This document shows positions 7,142-13,633 of a stretch of 16,291 nucleotides of DNA, piece by piece; positions within the stretch are counted from its first letter, which is position 1; each line of letters starts with the position of its first letter. This DNA is from Candidatus Omnitrophota bacterium (GTDB lineage: Bacteria > Omnitrophota > Gorgyraeia > JAGLLT01): positions 1 to 16,291 of the forward strand of contig DAOVNW010000004.1 in NCBI GenBank assembly GCA_030630095.1, written 5' to 3'. Below the pieces are notes generated by a model that did not search any database, was not told the DNA's origin, and saw only the letters and a program-made list of their open reading frames with translations. The translations under genes were made by a program, and so were the position numbers.

Positions 7142-8144
7142 GTTTCGCTCCTATAAAGACTGTCAAGTCAATAACTCTGCAGGAATAACCCCATTCGTTG
7201 TCATACCAGCTGAGCACCTTGACCAATGTGCTATCAACTACATTGGTGAATGAAGCGTCAAATATACTTGAGTATGGATTACCATAGAAGTCTCTTGAGA
7301 CTAACGGCAGGTCGTTGTACTGTAGAATATTCTTTAATTCACCCTCGGAAGCTTTCTTAAAGGCGGCGTTAACTTCTTCAACAGTAGTTTCTTTATTAAG
7401 CAAAACAACTAAGTCGGTTAAAGAAACATTCGGAGTAGGCACTCTAACTGCCATACCATCTAACTTACCTTTCATCTCCGGAATAACCAGAGCAGTCGCT
7501 TTAGCGGCGCCGGTTGTTGTCGGAATCATAGAAACCGCGGCAGAACGCCCTCTTCTTAAATCTGAATGAGGTAAATCCAGAATTCTCTGATCGGCTGTAT
7601 ATGAGTGAATGGTAGTCATGAGGCCGCTCTTAATACCGAAGTTATCATTTAAAACTTTTACTAAGGGAGCAACACAGTTTGTTGTGCAAGACGCGTTTGA
7701 AATAATGTTATGGTTTGCCGGATCGTACTGTTTCTCATTAACACCCATAACGATGGTGATATCTTCATTTTTAGCCGGAGCTGAAATAATTACTTTTTTA
7801 GCACCCGCCTGAATATGTTTTGAAGCGCCTTCTTTGTCGCGGAAAATACCGGTAGATTCAATTACGATATCTACGCCCATAGCCCCCCAGGGAATTTCAG
7901 ATGGATCTCTATGGCTGACCACCTTAAGGGCCTTACCATCAACGATAATCTCATCTCCCTTGGTTTCTACCTTTTTATCCCATATACCCATAGTTGAATC
8001 ATACTTCAAAAGGTGGGCTAATGTTCCAATCGGAACCGGCAGGTCATTTACAGCCACAAACTCAATGTTTGGGTTATCAAACCCCGCTTTAAAGGTGTTT
8101 CTTCCAATGCGCCCAAAACCGTTAATACCCACTTTAACGCTCAT
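7134..8144 (-). CDS. gap: Glyceraldehyde-3-phosphate dehydrogenase, type I, NAD-dependent
   Basis: 336 aa from the second of two adjacent ATGs (8144), which lies 6 nt from AAGGAG (8156-8151); the first ATG (8147) is only 3 nt away. The Rossmann motif GINGFGRIGRN is at the N-terminus. An Asp in VAVNDL at the end of the second strand is the usual NAD-preferring residue. The active site is SNASCTTNC (catalytic Cys about 153) with His about 180 in TTIHSYTADQ. Substrate-binding TTTGAAKA and the RVPTPNVSLTDL segment are present. It oxidises glyceraldehyde 3-phosphate to 1,3-bisphosphoglycerate. First gene of the long leftward operon, directly behind a strong promoter. Confidence 0.98.
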   Translation of the reverse strand: MSVKVGINGFGRIGRNTFKAGFDNPNIEFVAVNDLPVPIGTLAHLLKYDSTMGIWDKKVETKGDEIIVDGKALKVVSHRDPSEIPWGAMGVDIVIESTGIFRDKEGASKHIQAGAKKVIISAPAKNEDITIVMGVNEKQYDPANHNIISNASCTTNCVAPLVKVLNDNFGIKSGLMTTIHSYTADQRILDLPHSDLRRGRSAAVSMIPTTTGAAKATALVIPEMKGKLDGMAVRVPTPNVSLTDLVVLLNKETTVEEVNAAFKKASEGELKNILQYNDLPLVSRDFYGNPYSSIFDASFTNVVDSTLVKVLSWYDNEWGYSCRVIDLTVFIGAKLG

Positions 8145-8198
8145 CATCTTCTCCTTAACTGTTTGATGCTGTTTATATATGTCTTTATTGTCTTTTAA

Positions 8199-8227
8199 GT
8201 TATATAAGAATTTAGACTTTCTGTCAA
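8199..8227 (-). promoter_or_regulatory. Sigma70-type promoter of the gap operon
   Basis: On the minus strand TTGACA (8227-8222) is followed by a 17-nt spacer and TATAAC (8204-8199), one base from full consensus. The expected transcription start near 8192 gives a leader of about 48 nt before gap with a good ribosome binding site. It is the only strong promoter I see in the left block and probably serves gap-pgk-tpiA-secG and at least part of the opp genes. Confidence 0.8.
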
Positions 8228-8282
8228 GCTAAATTTACTAAAAAAGCTCTTCGCACGCTCCGGACTTCTCTTTAACAATAGA

Positions 8283-8307
8283 TAACCTCTTTTAATTCAA
8301 GAGGTTA
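8283..8307 (-). terminator. Hairpin across the fmt stop codon, possible weak terminator
   Basis: TAACCTCTT (8283-8291) and AAGAGGTTA (8299-8307) are perfect 9-bp arms around a 7-nt loop. The fmt stop codon (8299-8297) lies at the start of the loop. The sequence after the stem on the minus strand (TCTATTGTT) is only moderately T-rich, so termination may be inefficient or need a factor. It separates fmt from the gap promoter. Confidence 0.4.
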
Positions 8308-9235
8308 GCACATCCCCCTCCTTTATATCATAGCCGATGATGAACTGCTCTGAGTCAAGGACTTTTTTCCCTTCCAGTTGAAGCTTAAGAATTCTGAGAT
8401 AGCCTTTAGCGGCCTTAACCATAATAGCCTTACCTTTTTCTAAAGATACAACTTCACCCGCCTTGCCGCCCTTCTTAACTCCCTCACCGGCCGCCAATTC
8501 ACTCTCATATATTTTAAAAAGCCTGCCTTTGTGCCCGCAAAAGGCGCCCGGCCAGCCGGAGACTCCTCTTATAAGATTGTAAATGTCCCCGGCATCTCTC
8601 ATCCAGTCTATGCGCCCGTCCTCTTTCTTCAGCTTTGGAGCAAAGGTAGCCAGAGAGTTGTCTTGAGGAATAAGCTTTAACCTGTTATCCCGAATCATAT
8701 CCAGAGCTTCAATAACCATCCCGCCGCCAATATCTGAAAGCCTTTTGTTCAGCATTAAGCTGGTCTCTCCCTCATCAATTTTTACCTTTTGCCGGCATAT
8801 TATATCACCGGCATCCATCTGCTTACTTATCTTAAAAATGGTCACTCCCGTTTCCGTTCTGCCGTCGATGATAGCCCTGTTCACCGGAGCCGCCCCCCTG
8901 TATTCGGGCAAGAGAGAAGGATGTACATTTATCGAAAGAAGTCTTGGAATATTTATAATATTAACCGGCAGAAAGGTTCCGTAAGCCGCCACCACAAATA
9001 CGTCAGCCGCCAGGCTTCTTAACAGCGGCTCGGCTTCATTTAAGTCTTCAAACTGATGCAAAGCCACTTTGTTTTCAAGCGCCCACTCCTTAACCGGAGG
9101 CTGGATAACGTGCATACTGCGGCCGCCGCGCCTGTCAGGCTGAGTAACTACCGCTATCAGCTCATAATCCGAGTCTTTTATGCACTCCGCTGTTTTAAGA
9201 GCAAACAGCGAAGTACCAAAAAAAACTATCTTCAT
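8297..9235 (-). CDS. fmt: Methionyl-tRNA formyltransferase
   Basis: 312 aa from the ATG at 9235, which has GGAGAG 5 nt upstream and gives the family start MKIVFFGTS; an in-frame start seven codons earlier (9256) is unlikely. It formylates initiator Met-tRNA with 10-formyl-tetrahydrofolate. The catalytic triad is visible as Asn103 and His105 in INVHPSLLPEYRGAAP, and Asp144 in MDAGDII. The tRNA-contacting loop TQPDRRGGR (31-39) is present. The C-terminal tRNA-binding domain starts with the linker around GRIDW (207-211) and includes RGVSGWPGAF. No deformylase (def) gene accompanies it, although def-fmt pairs are common. It is transcribed from its own upstream promoter with a long leader. Confidence 0.97.
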   Translation of the reverse strand: MKIVFFGTSLFALKTAECIKDSDYELIAVVTQPDRRGGRSMHVIQPPVKEWALENKVALHQFEDLNEAEPLLRSLAADVFVVAAYGTFLPVNIINIPRLLSINVHPSLLPEYRGAAPVNRAIIDGRTETGVTIFKISKQMDAGDIICRQKVKIDEGETSLMLNKRLSDIGGGMVIEALDMIRDNRLKLIPQDNSLATFAPKLKKEDGRIDWMRDAGDIYNLIRGVSGWPGAFCGHKGRLFKIYESELAAGEGVKKGGKAGEVVSLEKGKAIMVKAAKGYLRILKLQLEGKKVLDSEQFIIGYDIKEGDVLTS

Positions 9236-9264
9236 ATCCGCTCTCCAAAAGGGCAATTTTTGTA

Positions 9265-9316
9265 TTTTAAACTTTACACTTTGGTTTTACGCTTCGCGCT
9301 TTGCGCTTAACGCTTC
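9265..9316 (-). repeat. Degenerate heptad repeat in the fmt leader
   Basis: Read on the minus strand this is a run of about seven imperfect 7-mers: GAAGCGT, TAAGCGC, AAAGCGC, GAAGCGT, AAAACCA, AAGTGTA, AAGTTTA. The same style and order (GCG units, then GTG units, then T-rich units) occurs on the minus strand at 331-390. It lies between the fmt promoter and the fmt start, so it would be transcribed. Because 7 is not a multiple of 3 and stops are rare, it reads open in short basic peptides, for example 24 codons from an ATG at 9341 to a stop at 9267; I do not call that a gene. Confidence 0.6.
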
Positions 9317-9338
9317 TCCCCGCGCGATATGCATCACA

Positions 9339-9368
9339 CATCTAAAAAATAAGACTTAGATGCTAAGT
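9339..9368. repeat. Overlapping inverted repeats in the fmt leader
   Basis: CATCTAA (9339-9345) is complementary to TTAGATG (9356-9362), and ACTTAG (9354-9359) is complementary to CTAAGT (9363-9368). The two pairings share bases and are mutually exclusive. The segment lies about 30 nt downstream of the predicted fmt transcription start. It could be a switchable leader structure or simply a repeat-derived palindrome. No known riboswitch class is recognised. Confidence 0.35.
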
Positions 9369-9404
9369 TTACCTCTCAGTATTCTAATTTCTCTTATTAT
9401 GTGG

Positions 9405-9433
9405 AGTATATCAAGAATAAACCCCAAAGTCAA
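9405..9433 (-). promoter_or_regulatory. Sigma70-type promoter of fmt
   Basis: On the minus strand TTGACT (9433-9428), 17-nt spacer, TATACT (9410-9405). The expected start near 9398 gives a leader of about 160 nt before fmt. Its -35 box is 28 bp from the -35 box of the plus-strand TPR promoter, so the two are back to back. Confidence 0.65.
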
Positions 9434-9461
9434 AAAATAAATTTGCTTCTTTTTTCTTTTA

Positions 9462-9490
9462 TTGACAAAGGGCGGGTGGTAATTTATAAT
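9462..9490 (+). promoter_or_regulatory. Full-consensus sigma70 promoter of the TPR gene
   Basis: TTGACA (9462-9467), 17-nt spacer, TATAAT (9485-9490): an exact consensus match. The leader is only about 25 nt and includes AAGGAA (9508-9513), 8 nt before the ATG at 9522. Such a promoter implies steady, strong transcription under the housekeeping sigma factor. Confidence 0.85.
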
Positions 9491-9521
9491 ATGGTGAGCT
9501 TAAGAAAAAGGAACTTTTAGA

Positions 9522-10925
9522 ATGAGTGAAAATGAAAAGGCACTGCCAAAAGAGATAAAGCAATACCTGAAAAAAGGCGAGGAGGCTTTTAGAAGACGTA
9601 ATTACGATTACGCCATTGAACTCTTCAGTCATGCTCTCTTATTAGACGTAAAACTGGCTGATACACGCAACTTCCTCCACCTGACCAAGATAAAAAAATT
9701 CCGGGAAAATCCTCCCTCCTTTTTTAGCTACGGCGCGAACAAGGTAAAGGCGCAAACTTATATGCTAAACGCGAAAAAGTTAGAGGTGCGGGGCAGGCTT
9801 AATGAAGCTCTGGAAGAGTACGAAAAAGCTCTAAACTTTGACCCGCTAAACGCCAAAATATTCATTAAGCAGGCGGCTGTATTCTTAAAACTGGAAATGA
9901 AGGAAGCCGCACTAAAAACCTACCAGGAAGGCCTGAGCATGGATGAAAACAACCTCGAAGCGCTCAAAAAGTTAGGCATGCTGTATAAGGATAAGAAAGA
10001 ATTAAATAGATCGCAAAATTATTACGTAAGCGCGGGCCAGCTGTCTCCTGATGACGCGGATGTCCAAAAAGGCCTTAAGGACCTGGCAGCTCTAAAAACG
10101 ATAGAAAGAGACGGCTGGGCGGATCAGGATACTTTCAGAAGCAAAATTCGGGATATAGAGGAAGCAAGTAAACTCGAAAAAGAAACAAAGATGGCTAAAA
10201 GCGACGAAGACATTGATTATCTAATCCAAAACCTCAAAGAGAAGTTAAAAGGCGACCCTGAAAATACCGCTATGTTATTCAGATTAGCGGACTACTATAA
10301 AGCCAAAGAGCTCTTTGACGAAGCTGATGTAATATATAAAAAAATCCTTACTTTTAAACCTAATAATGAAGTGGCCTTAAGAAATATTGAAAATCTCAAA
10401 ATAAAAAAAATTGAAAAAGAGCTCTCACGCCTTAAGCAAAATCAAGCCGATGACCCTGAAAACCGGGCATTTACGCAAAAAATTGACGAGCTGGAAAGAT
10501 GTAAAAACAATATCCACTTTGAAAGAATTAAAGAGAGCGTGGCAAAACTACCCAGCGATATGTCTCTTCGTTATAATTACGGGCTTTTACTTAAAGAACG
10601 AAGAATGTTCAATGAAGCCATCAGCCAGTTTCAGGAGTCCGCGAAAGACCCCGGCCGCAAGATTTCTTCGCTGAATATGCTGGGATTATGCTTCAAAGAA
10701 AAGAATATGCTTGATTTGGCCGCTGCCCAGTTTAAAAAGGCTCTTTCCATGGCTCCTGAGATTTCGGATAAAACCAAATATATAATTTATAATTTAGGCT
10801 GCACCTATGAAAAGATGGAGCAATTTTCTGAAGCTATAAACGAGTTTAAGAAAATCTACGAAGTCGACATAAATTATAAAGACGTATCTCAAAAAATCGA
10901 ACAGACCTACCGCAATAAAGAGTAA
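9522..10925 (+). CDS. Tetratricopeptide-repeat protein of unknown function
   Basis: 467 aa with no signal peptide or membrane segment, hence probably cytoplasmic. A first TPR-like unit (about 16-46, GEEAFRRRNYDYAIELFSHALLLD) is followed by an unusual linker with NPPSFFSYGANKVKAQ (63-78). Three clear TPRs follow (about 77-110, 111-144, 145-178). The middle is charged (about 185-245, with many Lys and Glu) and precedes one TPR (about 250-283). A Lys/Glu-rich, probably coiled segment (285-340) leads to three more repeats (about 347-380, 382-415, 418-452). Consensus positions such as the closing Pro of FDPLN, LSPDD and FKPNN are visible. TPR arrays scaffold protein complexes; the partner is unknown. 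It is the only plus-strand gene, has a consensus promoter, diverges from fmt and converges on priA. Confidence 0.9.
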   Translation: MSENEKALPKEIKQYLKKGEEAFRRRNYDYAIELFSHALLLDVKLADTRNFLHLTKIKKFRENPPSFFSYGANKVKAQTYMLNAKKLEVRGRLNEALEEYEKALNFDPLNAKIFIKQAAVFLKLEMKEAALKTYQEGLSMDENNLEALKKLGMLYKDKKELNRSQNYYVSAGQLSPDDADVQKGLKDLAALKTIERDGWADQDTFRSKIRDIEEASKLEKETKMAKSDEDIDYLIQNLKEKLKGDPENTAMLFRLADYYKAKELFDEADVIYKKILTFKPNNEVALRNIENLKIKKIEKELSRLKQNQADDPENRAFTQKIDELERCKNNIHFERIKESVAKLPSDMSLRYNYGLLLKERRMFNEAISQFQESAKDPGRKISSLNMLGLCFKEKNMLDLAAAQFKKALSMAPEISDKTKYIIYNLGCTYEKMEQFSEAINEFKKIYEVDINYKDVSQKIEQTYRNKE

Positions 10926-10935
10926 ACCTTAAAAC

Positions 10936-10959
10936 GGCCGCGCGCGGCTATTCTGCCGC
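10936..10959. terminator. G+C-rich inverted repeats between convergent TPR and priA genes
   Basis: The 43-bp gap between the two stop codons contains a 12-bp perfect palindrome GCCGCGCGCGGC (10937-10948). It also has an alternative hairpin GCGGC (10944-10948) / GCCGC (10955-10959) with a 6-nt loop. On the minus strand the palindrome is followed by CGTTTT, giving a plausible priA terminator. On the plus strand no T-run follows. Its G+C content stands out from the flanks. It may act as a shared, imperfect terminator. Confidence 0.4.
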
Positions 10960-10968
10960 CAGGCCTCA

Positions 10969-12966
10969 TCAAAAGTACTCCAGGCTGTCAATATCTACAG
11001 TTACAAAAATATCAGAACTCTTTTTAAAAAGTTTAAGGCCTTTGTTAATCACCTGGTAGATATCGGTTAATTTTTTGCCCTTTAAAATTATATTCTGCCT
11101 GTAACTTTCTCTTTGCTTTAAAATATTAACCGGCTCAGCCTCGATTATACTCAGGTTTTTGTAATTCTTCGCCTCCTGCCGGATAATCTTATTTAGCTCT
11201 TTAATTTTCTTGATAAGCTTCTCTTCGTTTTTACCCCTCAGATTTATACAATTAAAGTGATAAAAAGGAGGGAGTTCCAGCTCTTCTCTTTCTTTTAACT
11301 CTCGCTCGTAAAATCCCGCGCGGTCCATTTTAACAGCAGCCTCTATGGCAAAATGAGTCGGTAGATGAGTCTGAATAACTATCTCAATTTCCTTCATAGA
11401 AACAGCCCGATTTATTATCATATAAAGAAATCTGAATAGCTTTTCCTGCCCCCTGAAATCAGTTGTCTGCGTAAAAGTATCGGCCGATATTATTCCTATC
11501 AGGCCGGTATTTTTGAAATCAACTCCTCTTGATAAAATCCTGGTTCCGATAAGAATATCAATGTCCCCTTTATTGTAGCGGGATAAAATTTTCTGCCTCC
11601 GGCCTTTGGGACGGGCAGTATCAACATCGAGGCGCTCTACTTTGCTCGCCGGATATAAACGGCTTAGAACGCTCTCAAATTTCTCCGTGCCAAAGCCTGA
11701 ATATTTAACGTAAGAACTTTTGCACTCCGGACACAATTTTGGAGGCTCCGCGTTATAATTGCAATGATGGCAGAGAAGTTTCTTCTTGTCGTAATGATAG
11801 ACCAGGTTCATCCGGCATTTGGGGCAAACGGCGTTATAACCGCACTTATCGCATCTAATAAAAGTCGAAAACCCCCGGCGGTTATATAAAAGAACAACGC
11901 TCTTTTTATTTTTTAACGACTTCTCAATCTTCTCTCTCAGGGTAAACGACAGAAGGCTCTTTCTTCCGTAAATGTCCTCTTCGGCTCTTAAGTCCACGAT
12001 AACGGCCCTTTTTGAAGAAACAGGCGCTTTTTTCTTTTCTCCGATAAAAATGTATTTCCTTTTTAAGGCGTAGTAATACGACTCTACAGAAGGCGTCAGA
12101 CTGGACAGGACAACAGGACAACCTTCAACCTCCGCCCTTATCAAAGCAGCCTTTTGAGCGTTAAACTTGGGTGCGTCAGGCTTTTTAAAAAGCTCTGACT
12201 CTTCTTCATCAACGATTATCAGGCCTAAATCGCTTAGCGGAGCAAACACGGCCGAGCGCGTACCGATAACAAGGCGCGCCTTTTGCTCTTTTAATAACCG
12301 CAGATTATAATCTTTTTCCCTTTGCGTAAGCCGGCTATGGAGCATCACCGTCTCTTCAGGACAAATCAGCTCCAGCCTTTTAAACATACTGTCTGCCGCC
12401 ATAACCTCCGGCACCAGAAGCATAACACTTCTCTTCAACCTTAAAATCCCGCGAATTAGCCGAAGATAAAAATCTATCTTATCTTTCAAGTCTGACGGCT
12501 GGTAAAGAAAAGCCTTAAACTCCCCGCTGGCTGTTTTGCCTATTGTATCTTCGCGTTTTTTTCTATGAACATCTTTTAAGCCCGTGGTATTAAGTTTTTT
12601 ATGGAAAACTGTCTGCCGATGAAACGGCTCATCCGGTTGTAATTTAACTTTTTTGCCGCTGCAAGATACACCTCGAGCCGCCTCCAACACCTCTCCCCAG
12701 CCGCAAAGATAGTAGCGGGCAACTTCTCTGGTAACAGTAAGCAGTCTGGAGCTAAAAAGATGATCCTCGTCAATAATCTTTTCAATTTTTCTTAAGCTCT
12801 TTATCCGACTCTCTTTCTTTAAGCCCACTACATAACCGCCCAGCCGGACACCCGCGAAATTAACCTCAACCCTATGGCCTTTTTTTAAGAGCTTAAGAAA
12901 CTCCGCGGGGATTTCATAATCAAAGACTTTTCTTAGGGGCCTGTTAACTACGACTTGAGCTATCAT
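10969..12966 (-). CDS. priA: PriA-family replication restart protein with degenerate helicase motifs
   Basis: 665 aa, shorter than typical PriA (about 730). The N-terminal DNA-binding domain is recognisable (AQVVVNRPLRKVFDYEIP). The zinc domain is complete: Cys372, 375, 381, 384, 399, 402, 412, 415 within CDKCG, CPKC, CHHC and CPEC. Also present are VIGTRSAVFAPLSDLGLIIVD (233-253), YNRRGF (361-366), GFGTEKFE (424-431) and a C-terminal domain. ATPase motifs are eroded: in place of the Walker A GVTGSGKTEVY stands QPSDLKDKIDFY (155-166), DEEH is DEEE (253-256), GSATPS is SSLTPS, and GRAGR is INRAVS (518-523). It probably loads the replisome at stalled forks without unwinding. ATG start fits the family; the gene overlaps the upstream glycosylase by 23 nt. 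Confidence 0.9.
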   Translation of the reverse strand: MIAQVVVNRPLRKVFDYEIPAEFLKLLKKGHRVEVNFAGVRLGGYVVGLKKESRIKSLRKIEKIIDEDHLFSSRLLTVTREVARYYLCGWGEVLEAARGVSCSGKKVKLQPDEPFHRQTVFHKKLNTTGLKDVHRKKREDTIGKTASGEFKAFLYQPSDLKDKIDFYLRLIRGILRLKRSVMLLVPEVMAADSMFKRLELICPEETVMLHSRLTQREKDYNLRLLKEQKARLVIGTRSAVFAPLSDLGLIIVDEEESELFKKPDAPKFNAQKAALIRAEVEGCPVVLSSLTPSVESYYYALKRKYIFIGEKKKAPVSSKRAVIVDLRAEEDIYGRKSLLSFTLREKIEKSLKNKKSVVLLYNRRGFSTFIRCDKCGYNAVCPKCRMNLVYHYDKKKLLCHHCNYNAEPPKLCPECKSSYVKYSGFGTEKFESVLSRLYPASKVERLDVDTARPKGRRQKILSRYNKGDIDILIGTRILSRGVDFKNTGLIGIISADTFTQTTDFRGQEKLFRFLYMIINRAVSMKEIEIVIQTHLPTHFAIEAAVKMDRAGFYERELKEREELELPPFYHFNCINLRGKNEEKLIKKIKELNKIIRQEAKNYKNLSIIEAEPVNILKQRESYRQNIILKGKKLTDIYQVINKGLKLFKKSSDIFVTVDIDSLEYF

Positions 12967-13633
12967 TATTTTTAATGCCGAGTTCTTTCATTATCTTTTT
13001 CATATCCTCCCAGACCGGCTTTTTACCTCCGGGGTTACGAAGCAGATAAGCGGGATGATAGGTGGGCATAAATTTGACATTGTGATAATCGTAGAATTTT
13101 CCTCTGAGTTTTGAGATTGGAGTATCCACCCCTAGTAAAACCTGAGCGGCAAAAGTTCCGAGGGCACAAATTACTTTTGGTTCAATAATTTCAATCTGGC
13201 GTAATAGATATCCCCGGCAGGCATTAATTTCCTCCTCTTTGGGATTTCTGTTAGCGGGAGGCCTGTCCTTTAAGATGTTGGCAATGAAAACCTTTTCTCT
13301 GGTAAGCCCCATAGCATTTATAATTTTGGTAAGAAGTTTTCCCGCGCGGCCGACAAAGGGCCGGCCCGCTAAATCCTCATCCCTGCCGGGAGCCTCTCCG
13401 ACAAAGAGTAAGTCGGCATCCGGATCACCTTCACCAAAAACCACGTTATTCCTGGTTTTAGAAAGGGCGCACTTCCGGCACTTCAAGACCTCACCTCTCA
13501 ACTCCTCAAGCCGCCGTACCTTAAGAGCTCTTGAATCATTATTCATAAGATAATACTCATCTATACCCATATTGACATCAGTCTCAATCAATAGCTTTAT
13601 CTTATTTATAGTCCCTCTCAATTCTTCTCGCAA
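12944..13633 (-). CDS. Uracil-DNA glycosylase, family 4 (Fe-S)
   Basis: 229 aa as given. It removes uracil from DNA for base-excision repair. The four cluster cysteines are Cys52 and Cys55 (KCRKC), Cys139 (INACRGYL) and Cys156 (ICALGT), spaced as in family 4 enzymes. The active-site motif GEAPGRDEDLAGRPFVGRAGKLL (79-101) and the DNA-binding YHPAYLLRNP (192-201) are intact. The start is uncertain. TTG at 13633 has GAGGAG about 10 nt upstream and keeps a helical segment (INKIKLLIETDVNMGIDEYYL) often seen in this family, but overlaps the upstream gene by 32 nt. ATG at 13570 avoids the overlap but has no clear ribosome binding site. It is placed immediately upstream of priA, with a 23-nt overlap. 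Confidence 0.93.
   Translation of the reverse strand: MREELRGTINKIKLLIETDVNMGIDEYYLMNNDSRALKVRRLEELRGEVLKCRKCALSKTRNNVVFGEGDPDADLLFVGEAPGRDEDLAGRPFVGRAGKLLTKIINAMGLTREKVFIANILKDRPPANRNPKEEEINACRGYLLRQIEIIEPKVICALGTFAAQVLLGVDTPISKLRGKFYDYHNVKFMPTYHPAYLLRNPGGKKPVWEDMKKIMKELGIKNNDSSSRS

Noticed and set aside
7315..8166. Several plus-strand open frames opposite gap
   Set aside because: Shadow frames of a highly conserved gene; no promoter or ribosome binding site and no domain.
8230..8275. Terminator near the T-run upstream of the gap promoter
   Set aside because: A six-T run exists on the minus strand, but I could not pair a convincing stem in front of it.
8745..9310. Plus-strand open frames opposite fmt and its leader
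   Set aside because: Antisense to fmt with no family features; the last one runs through the heptad repeat.
9267..9341. Small minus-strand reading frame of 24 codons in the fmt leader
   Set aside because: No ribosome binding site, and its sequence is simply the heptad repeat read in frame; mentioned as a possible leader peptide only.
10411..10674. Second plus-strand frame inside the TPR gene
   Set aside because: Out-of-frame shadow of the TPR coding region with no independent signals.
12470..12540. A frameshift or sequencing error as the cause of the missing PriA Walker A
   Set aside because: Family-like sequence continues in the same frame on both sides (FKAFLY before; FYLRLI and LLVPE after), and several other motifs are altered independently.
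11924..12785. Short alternative minus-strand frames inside priA
   Set aside because: Out-of-frame shadows; the PriA frame stays continuous and alignable across them.
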